Assembly: GCA_902594255.1 (NCBI GenBank) | Contig: CACJLN010000006.1 | Span: 17,786-81,785 of the forward strand | Length of the DNA stretch: 64,000 bases | Direction of reading: 5' to 3' | DNA from: an uncultured Pelagibacteraceae bacterium | Lineage (GTDB): Bacteria; Pseudomonadota; Alphaproteobacteria; Pelagibacterales; Pelagibacteraceae | In this document: piece after piece, positions 1-9,810 of the stretch | How the letters are laid out: the number at the start of each line of letters is the position of its first letter | How positions within the stretch are numbered: the first letter of the stretch is position 1 | Notes under the pieces: generated by a model | Databases searched by the model: none | Told to the model about the DNA's origin: nothing | What the model saw: only the letters and a program-made list of their open reading frames with translations | Program-made: the position numbers and the translations under genes

Positions 1-779
1 AAAGCATTATGGACCCAATAATTTGCAAAAACTTTTGTATCATTAGCGCATCTTGATTGCGCTATTTCATTTTCATGATGGGGAAAAATTAAATCAATTC
101 CACCTCCATGTATATCAAACTCATTACCTAAAAATTTTTTAGACATTGCAGAACATTCCAAATGCCAACCTGGTCTACCTTTTCCCCAGGGAGAGTCCCA
201 TGAGGGTTCATTGTCATTCGACGGTTTCCACAATACAAAGTCCTCTGAGTTCTTTTTATTTTCACTTACTTCTACTCTTGAACCAGCAATTAATTCCTCC
301 AAATTTTTATTAGATAGTTTTCCATAATCAGAAAATTTTTTTACTTCAAAGTAAACATGACTTTTATTTTCATAAGCATAACCTTTTTTCATTAAATCAT
401 TTATCATCTCAATCATTAGACTAATATGTTCTGTGGCTTTTGGTTGATGTGTTGGATTTTCGCAATTTAAAAATTTACAATCATCCAAAAAACTTTTAGT
501 AACATTTTCTGTTAATTCTTTAGTTGAAATTTTTTTTTCTTCTGATGATTTAATTATTTTATCATCTATATCAGTTATATTTCTTACATAAGTGACTGAC
601 ACAAATTTTTTTTTGAGAAGCTTAAATAAGATATCAAATATTATTAATGGTCTAGCATTTCCAATATGAGGATCATCATAAACAGTTGGTCCACAAACAT
701 ACATTCCTATATTTTTATTATTTTTTGGAATGAACTTTTCTTTTTTATTAGTTAAATTATTTGTTAAATAAATATCCAT
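1..779 (-). CDS. cysS: Cysteinyl-tRNA synthetase, N-terminal part (cut by window edge)
   Basis: Charges tRNA-Cys with cysteine in the cytoplasm. The visible 259 residues are the class I catalytic core. Cys29 sits in the CGPTVYD zinc-ligand motif, HIGN (residues 38-41) is the class I HIGH signature, and the later WHLECS and HHENE segments carry the other expected zinc ligands. The start is the ATG at 777-779. The KMSKS loop and anticodon-binding domain lie beyond base 1. It is the last gene visible in the minus-strand run starting with glmU/glmS, 51 bases after nadE. The open frame reaches the window edge with no sign of damage. Confidence 0.95.
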   Translation of the reverse strand, partial: MDIYLTNNLTNKKEKFIPKNNKNIGMYVCGPTVYDDPHIGNARPLIIFDILFKLLKKKFVSVTYVRNITDIDDKIIKSSEEKKISTKELTENVTKSFLDDCKFLNCENPTHQPKATEHISLMIEMINDLMKKGYAYENKSHVYFEVKKFSDYGKLSNKNLEELIAGSRVEVSENKKNSEDFVLWKPSNDNEPSWDSPWGKGRPGWHLECSAMSKKFLGNEFDIHGGGIDLIFPHHENEIAQSRCANDTKVFANYWVHNA

Positions 780-830
780 TTTAATAGATTAAGAAATATA
801 CCTTATTTAATGATTTGTTAATCTAATTGA

Positions 831-1568
831 TTAACTTGGAATTTTGCATACTGGAATAGGGTCCATTTTATGCAAATTTTGTTTTCGAATTTTTTCGTAC
901 TCAGTTCTGTGAGGTGAGTCGGGATTAATCATTGCATCTTCTAATTCATTATAAGTGAAACCAAGCTGGCCTTCATCAGTTCTACCATCATCCCAAAGAC
1001 CATCCGTTGGAGGAGCATCAATTATTTCTTTTGCTATTCCTAATTCTTTACCTAATTCCCAAACCTCTGTTTTATTACAGTCTGCTATAGGTGAGATATC
1101 TACACCTCCATCTCCATACTTTGTGTAAAAACCTACCCCGAAATCCTCAACTTTATTACCAGTTCCGACAACTATTCCTCTGTTAGCAGATGCTACTTGA
1201 TAAAGAGTTGTCATTCTTAGTCTAGCTCTTGAATTGGCATAACCGTGCTCATTATCAAACTTATTCAATGTTGATGAGAAAGTTTCAAACAATTTATCCA
1301 AACTTATAGTATGAGCTTCTACATTTTTAAATTTTTTAACTAACCAATTTTGATGCATTAGACTTAAATTGTGTTGATTTTCTTTTTGTTTAATAGGCAT
1401 AGTTAAAACAATTGTTTTTAAACCAGTCATTGCACTTAAGGTACTGGACACAGATGAGTCAATTCCACCAGAAATTCCCACAACCAAGGACTGTGCTTTT
1501 GTCGGCATTCGATCAACATAGTCTTTGATCCAATTTGAGATAAATTTTACTTTTTCGGAAGCATTCAT
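831..1568 (-). CDS. nadE: NH3-dependent NAD+ synthetase
   Basis: Amidates nicotinic acid adenine dinucleotide to NAD+, the last step of NAD synthesis. The ATP-pyrophosphatase loop SGGIDS is at residues 33-38. TGNKVEDFGVGF and KYGDGGVDISP are the family's substrate and metal segments, and PTDGLWDDGRTDE matches the usual C-terminal motif. At 245 residues it is the short form without the nitrilase-type glutaminase domain, so it should use free ammonia. It lies between the DAHP synthase gene and cysS on the same strand, with 39- and 51-base gaps. Confidence 0.93.
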   Translation of the reverse strand: MNASEKVKFISNWIKDYVDRMPTKAQSLVVGISGGIDSSVSSTLSAMTGLKTIVLTMPIKQKENQHNLSLMHQNWLVKKFKNVEAHTISLDKLFETFSSTLNKFDNEHGYANSRARLRMTTLYQVASANRGIVVGTGNKVEDFGVGFYTKYGDGGVDISPIADCNKTEVWELGKELGIAKEIIDAPPTDGLWDDGRTDEGQLGFTYNELEDAMINPDSPHRTEYEKIRKQNLHKMDPIPVCKIPS

Positions 1569-1607
1569 TAGATTATAATTAATAATTATTTCTATTTAAG
1601 CAATGGA

Positions 1608-2987
1608 TTAAGATGCCGCTTGAATAGCATTTTTCGAATAACTGCTATTCTTTTTAATCTCATCTGAGATTAAAAAAGCCAATTCTAGTGCTTGATCTGA
1701 ATTTAGTCTCGGGTCGCAATGAGTATGATATCTACTAGACAAATCCGCATCAGATATTTTTCTTGCACCACCTGTGCATTCAGTCACATCTTGTCCGGTC
1801 ATTTCTACATGTAATCCACCAGCATATGTTCCCTCAGATTGATGGATACCAAAAACGTTTTTAACTTCAGCAACAACATTATTAAATGGTCTAGTTTTAA
1901 AACCTGTAGTTGATACAATTGTGTTGCCATGCATAGGATCGCAAGACCAAATAACATTTAAACCCTCTTTTTTTATACCTCTAATTAATTTTGGTAAAAA
2001 CTTCTCTACATTTTGATGACCGAATCGGGAAATTAAAGTTATTTTACCTTTTTCATTTTTTGGATTTAAAACTTCGCAAATTTTTGCAATTTCATCTGGT
2101 TTAGATGTTGGACCACATTTAATACCTATCGGGTTTTCAATACCTTTACAAAATTCAACATGACCTCCATCAAGTTGTCTCGTTCTGTCACCTATCCAAA
2201 CGAAATGAGCTGACGTATCATGATATTCTCCAGTGGTTGAGTCTACTCTAGTCATGCTTTCCTCAAAAGGTAAGTGTAAGGCTTCATGAGAAGTCCAAAA
2301 ATTTACTGTGTATAATCTATTATTGAAGTCTGAAGTTATTCCACAAGCTTCCATAAAAGCTAGAGCATCGGCAATTTTATCCTCTAAGTCCTTAAACTTT
2401 TTAGCCTGAGGGCTTTTTTTAATATAATCTAAATTCCATAAATGAACTTTATTTAGATCTGCAAATCCACCTTTTGAAAATGCTCTTAACAAATTAAGTG
2501 TAGATGCTGATTGAGAATAAGCCTTAAACATTCTTTTTGGATCTGGTCGTCTGGCTTTCTCATTAAAATCGATTGCGTTAATATTATCTCCTAGATAACT
2601 TGGTAATTCTTTATCACCTTGTTTTTCTGTGGGCGCACTTCTTGGTTTTGAAAATTGTCCAGCAATTCTTCCAAGTTTAACAACTGGTAGTGATGCTGAA
2701 TAAGTTAATACCAAAGACATTTGAAGGATAACTTTAAAAGTGTCTCTAATATTATCTGGGTGAAACTCTGCAAAACTTTCAGCACAGTCTCCTCCTTGAA
2801 GAAGGAATGCTTTACCATCAACAACTTTAGCTAATTGTTCTTTTAGATGCCTAGTCTCGCCTGCAAACACAAGAGGAGGAAAAGTTTTAAGTTTATTTAA
2901 AACAGTATTTAATTCCTTCTCGTCATCATACGTAGGTATGTGTTTGACAGGAAATTTTCTCCAGCTATTTACTTTCCAATTTTTCAT
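1608..2987 (-). CDS. aroG: Class II (plant-type) DAHP synthase
   Basis: Condenses phosphoenolpyruvate and erythrose 4-phosphate into DAHP, the entry to the shikimate pathway. The 459-residue protein begins with the class II hallmark MKNWKVNSWR and includes the LLQGGDCAESF segment (the class II metal-binding cysteine region), GRIAGQFSKPRS, and the C-terminal CDPMHGNT and GGLHVEMTGQDVTECTGG motifs. An upstream TTG at 2993 would add two residues, but the ATG at 2985-2987 has better spacing to a GAG-type ribosome site. The symbol aroG follows usage for class II enzymes elsewhere; aroF would be equally fair. It follows glmS on the same strand. Confidence 0.92.
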   Translation of the reverse strand: MKNWKVNSWRKFPVKHIPTYDDEKELNTVLNKLKTFPPLVFAGETRHLKEQLAKVVDGKAFLLQGGDCAESFAEFHPDNIRDTFKVILQMSLVLTYSASLPVVKLGRIAGQFSKPRSAPTEKQGDKELPSYLGDNINAIDFNEKARRPDPKRMFKAYSQSASTLNLLRAFSKGGFADLNKVHLWNLDYIKKSPQAKKFKDLEDKIADALAFMEACGITSDFNNRLYTVNFWTSHEALHLPFEESMTRVDSTTGEYHDTSAHFVWIGDRTRQLDGGHVEFCKGIENPIGIKCGPTSKPDEIAKICEVLNPKNEKGKITLISRFGHQNVEKFLPKLIRGIKKEGLNVIWSCDPMHGNTIVSTTGFKTRPFNNVVAEVKNVFGIHQSEGTYAGGLHVEMTGQDVTECTGGARKISDADLSSRYHTHCDPRLNSDQALELAFLISDEIKKNSSYSKNAIQAAS

Positions 2988-3022
2988 ATTCAACTCAAGA
3001 TTGTTGTAGCAGAGTTTCTATA

Positions 3023-4843
3023 TTATTCAACGGTTACAGATTTGGCTAAATTTCTAGGCTTATCTATATCATAACCTTTTTTTAATGCTGAATAATAAGC
3101 GAGTTTTTGTAATGGCACTGTTAAAAGAAAAGGTAAAAGATCTACATTTGTAGTTTCAACCTCAATCGTTTCCCAAATATTTTCTGAAATAATTTCATCT
3201 TTACTTTTATTTGTTATCAATAAAACTTTCGCACCTCTGGCAATTACTTCCTGCATGTTAGAAATAGTTTTTTTATAGTAATCATCCCTAGGGGCTAGAA
3301 CAACTACTGGCATACCCTCCTCGATAAGTGCTAACGGCCCATGTTTCATTTCACCAGCAGGATAACCTTCTGCGTGGATATATGATAATTCTTTAAGCTT
3401 CAGTGCCCCTTCAAGTGCAATCGGATAAGAAAAGCCTCTGCCTAAAAACATTGATCCTTTTGCATCATTAAAAGTTTTGGATATTGTTTGAATTTTATTA
3501 TCAGTTAATAAAGTCTGTTGGACTAAATCGGGCAACTCTTTTAAATCTTTGAGTTTTTTGTTGAATAATTCTCTCTTGAGATCCTTTCTCAAAAAACCAA
3601 GTTTTAAGGCTAATAAATAAAGTATCAAAATTTGTCCTAAAAAAGCTTTAGTCGAAGCAACACCAATTTCAATGCCACAATGAATTGGCAATACAAATTC
3701 TGAGTCTCTTGCAATTGAGCTTTCAATAACATTCACGACTGAACATGTCTTCATTTCCTTAGATTTACATAAGCTTAATGCTGCATAAGTATCAGCTGTT
3801 TCACCAGATTGAGACACAAAGACATATAAAGTATTTTTTTTAAATCTATTTTTTCTATATCTAAACTCTGAAGCTATATCGACATTAACATTTAAAGTCG
3901 TTAGTTCTTCAAACCAATACTTTGCCATCAAGCATGAATGATAAGCTGTACCACAACCTATTAATGTAATTGTTGAAATTTCATTTATTTTCCAGGGAAA
4001 GTTGAAGATATTAATATCATTATTTGATGTATCCAAGTACTCTTTAATTCCATTTTTGAGAGTAGTTGGTTGTTCCTCTATCTCCTTTGCCATGAAATGT
4101 TTATAATCACCTTTGTCATATTTTTCCTCTTCAGATGACAGCTCTAAAACTTTTTTATTTATCTTTATTCCGTCTTCATTAAAAAATTCTACGTGATCTT
4201 TTTTAATTACACAAAATTCTCCGTCACTTAAGTAAGTTATTTTATTGGTCATTGATTTAAGTGCATAGGAGTCTGAACCTAGATAATTTTCATTTGGACC
4301 GTAACCCACAGCTAAAGGTGATCCCCTTCTAGCTCCAATAATTAAATCTGGTTGATCTTTAAATATAATTCCTAAAGCAAAACTACCATGAAGAGATTTT
4401 AAAGTTTTTGTAATTGAACTAATAATAGTTTCTGTTTTTAAATTCTCTGTAATTAAGTGAACGATTACTTCAGTGTCTGTTTGTGATTTAAATTTATGTC
4501 CCTTACTGACCAGAAATTTTTTTAACAACGTAGAATTTTCAATTATACCATTGTGAACAACTGAGACATTTTGAGAAGAGTGAGGGTGAGCATTTATACT
4601 ATTAGGAAGACCATGCGTCGCCCATCTTACATGACCAATTCCTATCGTTCCTTCCATATTTTGAACTACAGAATTTTTTTCAAGATTATCAACTCTGCCT
4701 TCTGATTTTACCTCATTAATAGATCCAGCATGAAGAGTTGCGATACCTGCTGAGTCATAGCCTCTATATTCCAATTTCTTAAGAGAATTAATAATTGAAG
4801 CAGAAACCGGTTTCTTGCTATTGATACCAATAATTCCACACAT
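3023..4843 (-). CDS. glmS: Glucosamine--fructose-6-phosphate aminotransferase (isomerizing)
   Basis: Makes glucosamine 6-phosphate from fructose 6-phosphate and glutamine for peptidoglycan and lipid A. The start is fixed by the MCGIIGI N-terminus, whose Cys becomes the catalytic N-terminal nucleophile after Met removal. GHVRWATHG and NGIIEN belong to the glutaminase domain. Two SIS domains follow (SQSGETADT in the first, GRGFSYPIALEGALKLKE in the second). The C-terminus ends in the usual PRNLAKSVTVE tail. Length 606 residues is normal. It begins 2 bases after the glmU-like gene, so the two are cotranscribed and sit consecutively in UDP-GlcNAc synthesis. Confidence 0.97.
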   Translation of the reverse strand: MCGIIGINSKKPVSASIINSLKKLEYRGYDSAGIATLHAGSINEVKSEGRVDNLEKNSVVQNMEGTIGIGHVRWATHGLPNSINAHPHSSQNVSVVHNGIIENSTLLKKFLVSKGHKFKSQTDTEVIVHLITENLKTETIISSITKTLKSLHGSFALGIIFKDQPDLIIGARRGSPLAVGYGPNENYLGSDSYALKSMTNKITYLSDGEFCVIKKDHVEFFNEDGIKINKKVLELSSEEEKYDKGDYKHFMAKEIEEQPTTLKNGIKEYLDTSNNDINIFNFPWKINEISTITLIGCGTAYHSCLMAKYWFEELTTLNVNVDIASEFRYRKNRFKKNTLYVFVSQSGETADTYAALSLCKSKEMKTCSVVNVIESSIARDSEFVLPIHCGIEIGVASTKAFLGQILILYLLALKLGFLRKDLKRELFNKKLKDLKELPDLVQQTLLTDNKIQTISKTFNDAKGSMFLGRGFSYPIALEGALKLKELSYIHAEGYPAGEMKHGPLALIEEGMPVVVLAPRDDYYKKTISNMQEVIARGAKVLLITNKSKDEIISENIWETIEVETTNVDLLPFLLTVPLQKLAYYSALKKGYDIDKPRNLAKSVTVE

Positions 4844-4845
4844 AT

Positions 4846-5469
4846 TTATTTTTTCTTTCTTTTATAATTTTTAATTTCTGATTGTAAAGTTCGTGTAAGG
4901 GCTAGTGTCTTATTATTTACATTCTTTGTTATTACTGAACCTGCACCAACAACGCTATTTTTACCTATTGTAATTGGAGCAACTAATGCTGAATTTGATC
5001 CAACAAAAGCATTATCTTTTATAATCGTTTTGTTTTTTTTTATTCCATCATAATTACATGTAATAGTTCCTGCTCCGACATTAACTGACTTACCTATAGT
5101 GCTATCACCGATATATGATAAGTGATTTGCTTTAGATTTTTGTCCTAGTGTAGATTTTTTTATTTCAACAAAATTACCAACTTTAGATCCTTTTTTTAAA
5201 GTTGTGCCAGGTCTTATTCGTGCATAAGGACCAATCTCAACACTGTTCTCAATTTTACAATTTTCAAGATGTGAAAAAGATTTAATAACAACATTATTAC
5301 CAATTTTAACTTTTGACCCAATCACAACATAGGGCTCAATAATTACTCTTTTTCCAATTTTTGTATCATTTGAAAAAAAAATGGTTTCAGGTCCTGACAT
5401 TTTAACACCCAATTTTAAAAACTTTTTTCTAAGTGTATCTTGTTGCTTTTGTGAATTTGTTTGTTTCAT
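4846..5469 (-). CDS. glmU: GlmU C-terminal (glucosamine-1-phosphate acetyltransferase) domain as a stand-alone protein
   Basis: Should acetylate glucosamine 1-phosphate in UDP-GlcNAc synthesis. The 207 residues are nearly all hexapeptide-repeat left-handed beta-helix. ANHLSYIGD carries the histidine matching the catalytic His363 of E. coli GlmU, and NVGAGTITCNYDG plus FVGSNSALVAP match the acetyl-CoA-binding coils. Full-length GlmU is about 450 residues. The N-terminal uridylyltransferase domain is absent and no such gene is visible in the window, while the beginning (KLGVKMSGPETIFF) aligns with the normal inter-domain linker. The reading frame is clean. It heads the glmU-glmS pair, 2 bases apart. 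Confidence 0.85.
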   Translation of the reverse strand: MKQTNSQKQQDTLRKKFLKLGVKMSGPETIFFSNDTKIGKRVIIEPYVVIGSKVKIGNNVVIKSFSHLENCKIENSVEIGPYARIRPGTTLKKGSKVGNFVEIKKSTLGQKSKANHLSYIGDSTIGKSVNVGAGTITCNYDGIKKNKTIIKDNAFVGSNSALVAPITIGKNSVVGAGSVITKNVNNKTLALTRTLQSEIKNYKRKKK

Positions 5470-5540
5470 CTAGGAAATTCTTTATATTAAGTATATATCT
5501 TTCTTAATTCACAAATTATTTCTTAAAAATACTTTTGATA

Positions 5541-6224
5541 ATGAGCCAACAATATACAATTCTTTTTGATTTAGATGGTACTTTAGTAGATACAGCACCA
5601 GATTTAATGCGTGCTCATAATCATGTCATGAAAAAATTTGGGTATCCTACAAAATCTACAGAGGAAATAAGAAATTTGGTTGGTCAAGGTGCGGGTGCTA
5701 TGCTTGGTAGATCTATTTGGGGACAAGCTAAAAAAGAATTTGGCAAAGTTCAGGATAAAAATGTTAAAGAAGCAATGGTTAGAGATTTTGTGGACTTTTA
5801 TGGTAAAAATATTGTCAATGAGAGCACATTAATTAACGGTGTTAAAGATTTTTTAATTTGGGCCAAAGAAAAAAATATATCAATGGGTGTTTGTACAAAT
5901 AAACAAGAACATCTAGCAGTTGATCTATTAAAAAAAATTGGTATTTACGACTTTTTTGATTATGTTGCTGGACACAACACATTTGATTATTGTAAACCAG
6001 ATCCAAGACACCTAACCTCAGTAATAGAAATATTAAATGGAGATATAAAAAAAAGCCTGATGATTGGTGATAGTGAAACAGACGCTAATGCTGCTAAAGA
6101 CGCTGGAATACCAGTTATTCTACTAGAAGACGGTTATACAGAAAAAAAAATAACAGAAATTTATCACAATCACTTAATAAAAGACTTTGTAGGTATTGAA
6201 AAAATTGTATCAAAATATCTTTAA
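5541..6224 (+). CDS. gph: HAD-family phosphoglycolate phosphatase-like hydrolase
   Basis: A haloacid dehalogenase-superfamily phosphatase, most like phosphoglycolate phosphatase, which removes 2-phosphoglycolate. Motif I is FDLDGTLVDT (nucleophile Asp10, acid Asp12), motif II is the VCTNK segment, the motif III lysine lies near YCKPDPRH, and motif IV is GDSETDANAAKDAG. The helical cap lies between about residues 15 and 85. I chose the ATG at 5541 (MSQQYT) over an in-frame TTG at 5535. It diverges from the glmU-glmS unit across a 71-base AT-rich spacer that must hold both promoters. Other substrates cannot be ruled out. Confidence 0.85.
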   Translation: MSQQYTILFDLDGTLVDTAPDLMRAHNHVMKKFGYPTKSTEEIRNLVGQGAGAMLGRSIWGQAKKEFGKVQDKNVKEAMVRDFVDFYGKNIVNESTLINGVKDFLIWAKEKNISMGVCTNKQEHLAVDLLKKIGIYDFFDYVAGHNTFDYCKPDPRHLTSVIEILNGDIKKSLMIGDSETDANAAKDAGIPVILLEDGYTEKKITEIYHNHLIKDFVGIEKIVSKYL

Positions 6225-6267
6225 GATTGATTATTTTTTTTTAACTATTAAAAACTAAATCGTAAAT

Positions 6268-6281
6268 AAGGAGTTTTTTTG
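6268..6281 (+). promoter_or_regulatory. Ribosome binding site and TTG start of prpD
   Basis: AAGGAG at 6268-6273, then five T and the TTG start at 6279. It is a strong Shine-Dalgarno in a genome where many genes show weak ones, and it decides an unusual start codon. The combination may set a modest translation level for the whole coupled prpDBC unit. Confidence 0.75.
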
Positions 6282-7781
6282 ATATTTCATAACGTTAAAG
6301 TTTATCCATCCAAAATCCATCTACCGAAAAAAAAACAGCTCGCCTGGAAATTAGCTGAAATAGCAAGCGATAATGCAAAACTTAACAAAGATTGTGTTGA
6401 AATGGTTATTAATAGAATAATCGATAATGCATCTGTTGCGATAGCATCATTGAATAGAAGACCAGTAATTTCGTCTAGGGAGATGGCCTTAAAACATTCT
6501 AGAAAAAATGGAGCCACATTATTTGGAGTAAATAGTAAGCTAAAGTTTGATTGTGAATGGGCGGCATGGTCAAATGGTACAGCCGTAAGAGAACTAGATT
6601 TTCATGATACTTTTTTAGCAGCTGACTATAGTCATCCTGGAGATAATATACCTCCACTTATAAGTGTTGCTCAACAAAATAAAAAAAGTGGTTTAGATCT
6701 TTTAAAAGGAATCATCACTGCATATGAAGTTCAAGTAAATTTAGTAAAAGGAATTTGTTTGCATAAGCATAAAGTTGATCACATTGCCCATTTAGGTCCA
6801 AGTGTTGCTGCTGGATTAGGAACAATGCTTAAATTAAACATTGAAACTATTTATCAAGCTATTCAGCAAGCGTTGCACACAACTATTTCTACCAGACAAT
6901 CAAGAAAGGGAGAAATTTCAAGTTGGAAAGCTTATGCTCCGGCTCATGCAGGAAAACTTGCGATAGAGGCTGTAGACAGAGTCATGCGAGGTGAAGGAGC
7001 CCCAAGTCCAATTTATGAAGGTGAAGATAGTGTAATAGCAAGAATTTTAGATGGAAAAAAAGCTTTATACAAAGTCCCTTTGCCAAAAAAAGGTGAAACC
7101 AAAAAAGCAATATTAGAAACGTATACAAAAGAATATTCGGCTGAATATCAATCTCAAGCTTTAATAGATTTAGCAAAGAAACTAAGAAAAAAAATAGATA
7201 ATTTAAGTCAAATTAAAAAAATAGATATTTATACAAGTCATCATACCCATTACGTTATTGGAACAGGTGCAAATGATCCTCAAAAAATGGATCCAAATGC
7301 GAGCAGAGAAACTTTAGATCACTCAATTATGTATATATTTGCAGTTGCTTTAGAGGATGGTAATTGGCATCATATAAAGTCTTATACGAAAGCTAGGGCA
7401 AAAAGGAAGAGTACCTTAAAAATTTGGAGGTCAATCAAAACTCACGAGGATAAAAAATGGACTAAAAAATACCACGATCCAAACCCTAAAAAAAAGTCAT
7501 TCGGCGCTAAAGTTGTTATTACTTTAAAGAATGGAAAAAAAATATCAGAGCAACAAGATAGAGCTGATGCACATCCTTATGGATCTCGACCGTTTAAAAG
7601 ACTGAACTATATAAACAAATTTTTAACTTTAACAGAGAATATTATTGATAAAAAAGAGAGTGATAGGTTTTTAAAGACTGTTCAAAACTTAAAAAAATTG
7701 AAATCTGGACAACTAGATAAGCTCAATATTGAGATAAAAAGAAATAAAATTAAAAAAAATCTAAAGAAAGGTATTTTCTAA
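6279..7781 (+). CDS. prpD: 2-methylcitrate dehydratase (MmgE/PrpD family)
   Basis: Dehydrates 2-methylcitrate in the methylcitrate cycle that oxidises propionyl-CoA. The 500-residue length and the [31 protein letters not shown] and [10 protein letters not shown] segments are typical of PrpD. The start is a TTG at 6279-6281 preceded by an AAGGAG ribosome site (6268-6273) with a five-base spacer, and no ATG fits better. The stop overlaps the prpB start in TAATG. First gene of prpD-prpB-prpC. Confidence 0.92.
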   Translation: MIFHNVKVYPSKIHLPKKKQLAWKLAEIASDNAKLNKDCVEMVINRIIDNASVAIASLNRRPVISSREMALKHSRKNGATLFGVNSKLKFDCEWAAWSNGTAVRELDFHDTFLAADYSHPGDNIPPLISVAQQNKKSGLDLLKGIITAYEVQVNLVKGICLHKHKVDHIAHLGPSVAAGLGTMLKLNIETIYQAIQQALHTTISTRQSRKGEISSWKAYAPAHAGKLAIEAVDRVMRGEGAPSPIYEGEDSVIARILDGKKALYKVPLPKKGETKKAILETYTKEYSAEYQSQALIDLAKKLRKKIDNLSQIKKIDIYTSHHTHYVIGTGANDPQKMDPNASRETLDHSIMYIFAVALEDGNWHHIKSYTKARAKRKSTLKIWRSIKTHEDKKWTKKYHDPNPKKKSFGAKVVITLKNGKKISEQQDRADAHPYGSRPFKRLNYINKFLTLTENIIDKKESDRFLKTVQNLKKLKSGQLDKLNIEIKRNKIKKNLKKGIF

Positions 7782-8677
7782 TGCATTTTGTTGAAAAGGA
7801 ACCTCCACAAAAAAGAATGGATTTGGATGAAAAACTTAAATCTAATAAAATTTTAAGAGTTCCTGGGGCATATAACCCTCTGACTGCTAAACTAATTGAA
7901 GAAATTGGCTATGATGCAGTTTACGTCTCTGGCGGTGTGATGGCTAATGATCTTGGTTTTCCAGATATTGGATTAACTACATTACAAGATGTCAGTACTA
8001 GATCATATTTAATTTCAAGAGTTACAAATTTACCTACAATCGTTGACATAGATACAGGTTTTAAATCTTGTAAAGAAACTATTGAAACTTTTGAACAGTT
8101 TGGGATTTCAGCTGTACATTTAGAGGATCAAATTGAAAGGAAAAGATGTGGTCATCTTGATAATAAAGAATTGATTTCGACTGATGCAATGGTTAAAAAA
8201 ATTAAAGAATGTGTCTCTGCAAAAAAAGATAAAAATTTTAAAATCATTGCTAGATCAGATGCAAAAAGTGTCGAGGGGATCGATAAGATGATAGAGAGAT
8301 GTAAAGCATACATCGATGCTGGAGCCGAAATAGTTTTTCCAGAAGCATTAAGTGATGAAAAAGATTTTGAGAAAGTTAGAAAAGAATTGTCTTGCTACTT
8401 ATTGGCTAATATGACCGAATTCGGTAAATCAAAATTATTTAATTATAAAGAATTAGAGCAATTAGGGTACAACATAGTGATTTATCCTGTTACCACTCAA
8501 CGGTTGGCTATGAAAAATGTTGAGGATGGGTTGAGAGACATTTATGCAAATGGACATCAAAATAATATAATAGATAAAATGCAGACTAGAAAAAGATTAT
8601 ATGAACTTGTTGACTACGAGAAATATAATAGTTTGGACGAAAAGATATATAATTTTAATACCGAAGGACATGAATAA
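7781..8677 (+). CDS. prpB: Methylisocitrate lyase
   Basis: Cleaves 2-methylisocitrate to pyruvate and succinate. The sequence is a 298-residue isocitrate-lyase-superfamily TIM barrel. The active-site loop reads KRCGHLDNKEL (family KKCGH, with the catalytic cysteine). DIDTGFKS supplies metal-binding acids, and ARSDAKSVEG and FPEALSDEKDF are conserved substrate segments. It overlaps prpD by one base at the start and prpC by one base at the end, so translation is probably coupled through all three genes. Confidence 0.93.
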   Translation: MHFVEKEPPQKRMDLDEKLKSNKILRVPGAYNPLTAKLIEEIGYDAVYVSGGVMANDLGFPDIGLTTLQDVSTRSYLISRVTNLPTIVDIDTGFKSCKETIETFEQFGISAVHLEDQIERKRCGHLDNKELISTDAMVKKIKECVSAKKDKNFKIIARSDAKSVEGIDKMIERCKAYIDAGAEIVFPEALSDEKDFEKVRKELSCYLLANMTEFGKSKLFNYKELEQLGYNIVIYPVTTQRLAMKNVEDGLRDIYANGHQNNIIDKMQTRKRLYELVDYEKYNSLDEKIYNFNTEGHE

Positions 8678-9801
8678 TGAGTGATGATATAAAAAAAGGT
8701 TTACTTGGAATAGTTGTTGATGAGACAGAGGTTTCAAAAGTTATGCCTGAAATTAATTCTCTCACTTATAGAGGATACGCTGCTCAAGATTTGTGTGCTA
8801 AATGTAAATTTGAAGAGGTGGCATATTTAATTTTAAATGGAGAACTTCCTGACAAAAAACAATTAAGAAAATTTGAAAAGCAAGAAAGAAAAGAGAGGAA
8901 ATTATCTAAAACTTTACTTGAAGATATCAAAAAATTTCCAAAAAAAGCTCATCCTATGGATGTCGCAAGAACAGCTGTGAGTATTATGGGGCTTGAGGAT
9001 AAAGAGACAAAAGACAACTCACCAAAAGCTAACATGCGGAAAGTGATGCGAATTTTCGCAAAAATGCCTGTCGCTCTTGCAGCTTTTTATAGATCAAGAA
9101 AAGGTAGAAAAATTATTCCTCCAAAAAGTAATTTATCCTTCTCGGAGAATTTTTTTCATATGTGTTTTGGTAAAGTACCAAATAAAGATATTGTAAAAGC
9201 TTTTGATGTATCTTTAATTCTTTATGCCGAACATAGTTTTAATGTCTCAACTTTTACAGCAAGAACAATTACCAGCAGTTTGTCAGATATTCATGGTGCA
9301 ATCACTGGGGCAATTGCAAGTTTAAAAGGTCCATTACACGGCGGTGCGAATGAAGAAGTGATGCATATGATGAATAAAATTAAAAAGCCAGAAAATGCAC
9401 TTAAATGGATTAATAAAGCACTTGATAATAAAGATGTTGTTATGGGATTTGGCCATAGAGTTTACAAAAGTGGAGACTCAAGAGTGCCAACTATGAGAGA
9501 GTATTTTGGCAAAGTAGCAAAAATTAAAAAAGATAAAAAATTTGAAAAAATTTACGACATAGTTGAAAAAGTGATGATCGACAGGAAAAACATTTACCCC
9601 AACGTTGATTATCCGACTGGACCTACTTACCATTTGATGGGTTTCGATACTGATTTTTTTACACCTATTTTTGTGATATCAAGAATAACCGGTTGGTCAG
9701 CTCATATAATTGAACAACACGCTGCAAATAAACTTATTAGACCACTTGCTAGTTATAAAGGCAGTCAACATCGTAAAGTGGTTCGATTAAACCAAAGATA
9801 A
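8677..9801 (+). CDS. prpC: 2-methylcitrate synthase
   Basis: Condenses propionyl-CoA with oxaloacetate. The 374-residue citrate-synthase fold is the short type I form. The catalytic triad is visible as His in YAEHSFN, His in MGFGHRVYK, and the Asp in MGFDTDFF. GPLHGGANEEV is the family signature. Context with prpB and prpD favours methylcitrate over citrate synthase, but some bifunctionality is possible. It ends the operon and faces the minus-strand ABC exporter across 9 bases. Confidence 0.92.
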   Translation: MSDDIKKGLLGIVVDETEVSKVMPEINSLTYRGYAAQDLCAKCKFEEVAYLILNGELPDKKQLRKFEKQERKERKLSKTLLEDIKKFPKKAHPMDVARTAVSIMGLEDKETKDNSPKANMRKVMRIFAKMPVALAAFYRSRKGRKIIPPKSNLSFSENFFHMCFGKVPNKDIVKAFDVSLILYAEHSFNVSTFTARTITSSLSDIHGAITGAIASLKGPLHGGANEEVMHMMNKIKKPENALKWINKALDNKDVVMGFGHRVYKSGDSRVPTMREYFGKVAKIKKDKKFEKIYDIVEKVMIDRKNIYPNVDYPTGPTYHLMGFDTDFFTPIFVISRITGWSAHIIEQHAANKLIRPLASYKGSQHRKVVRLNQR

Positions 9802-9810
9802 AGTAATTAT

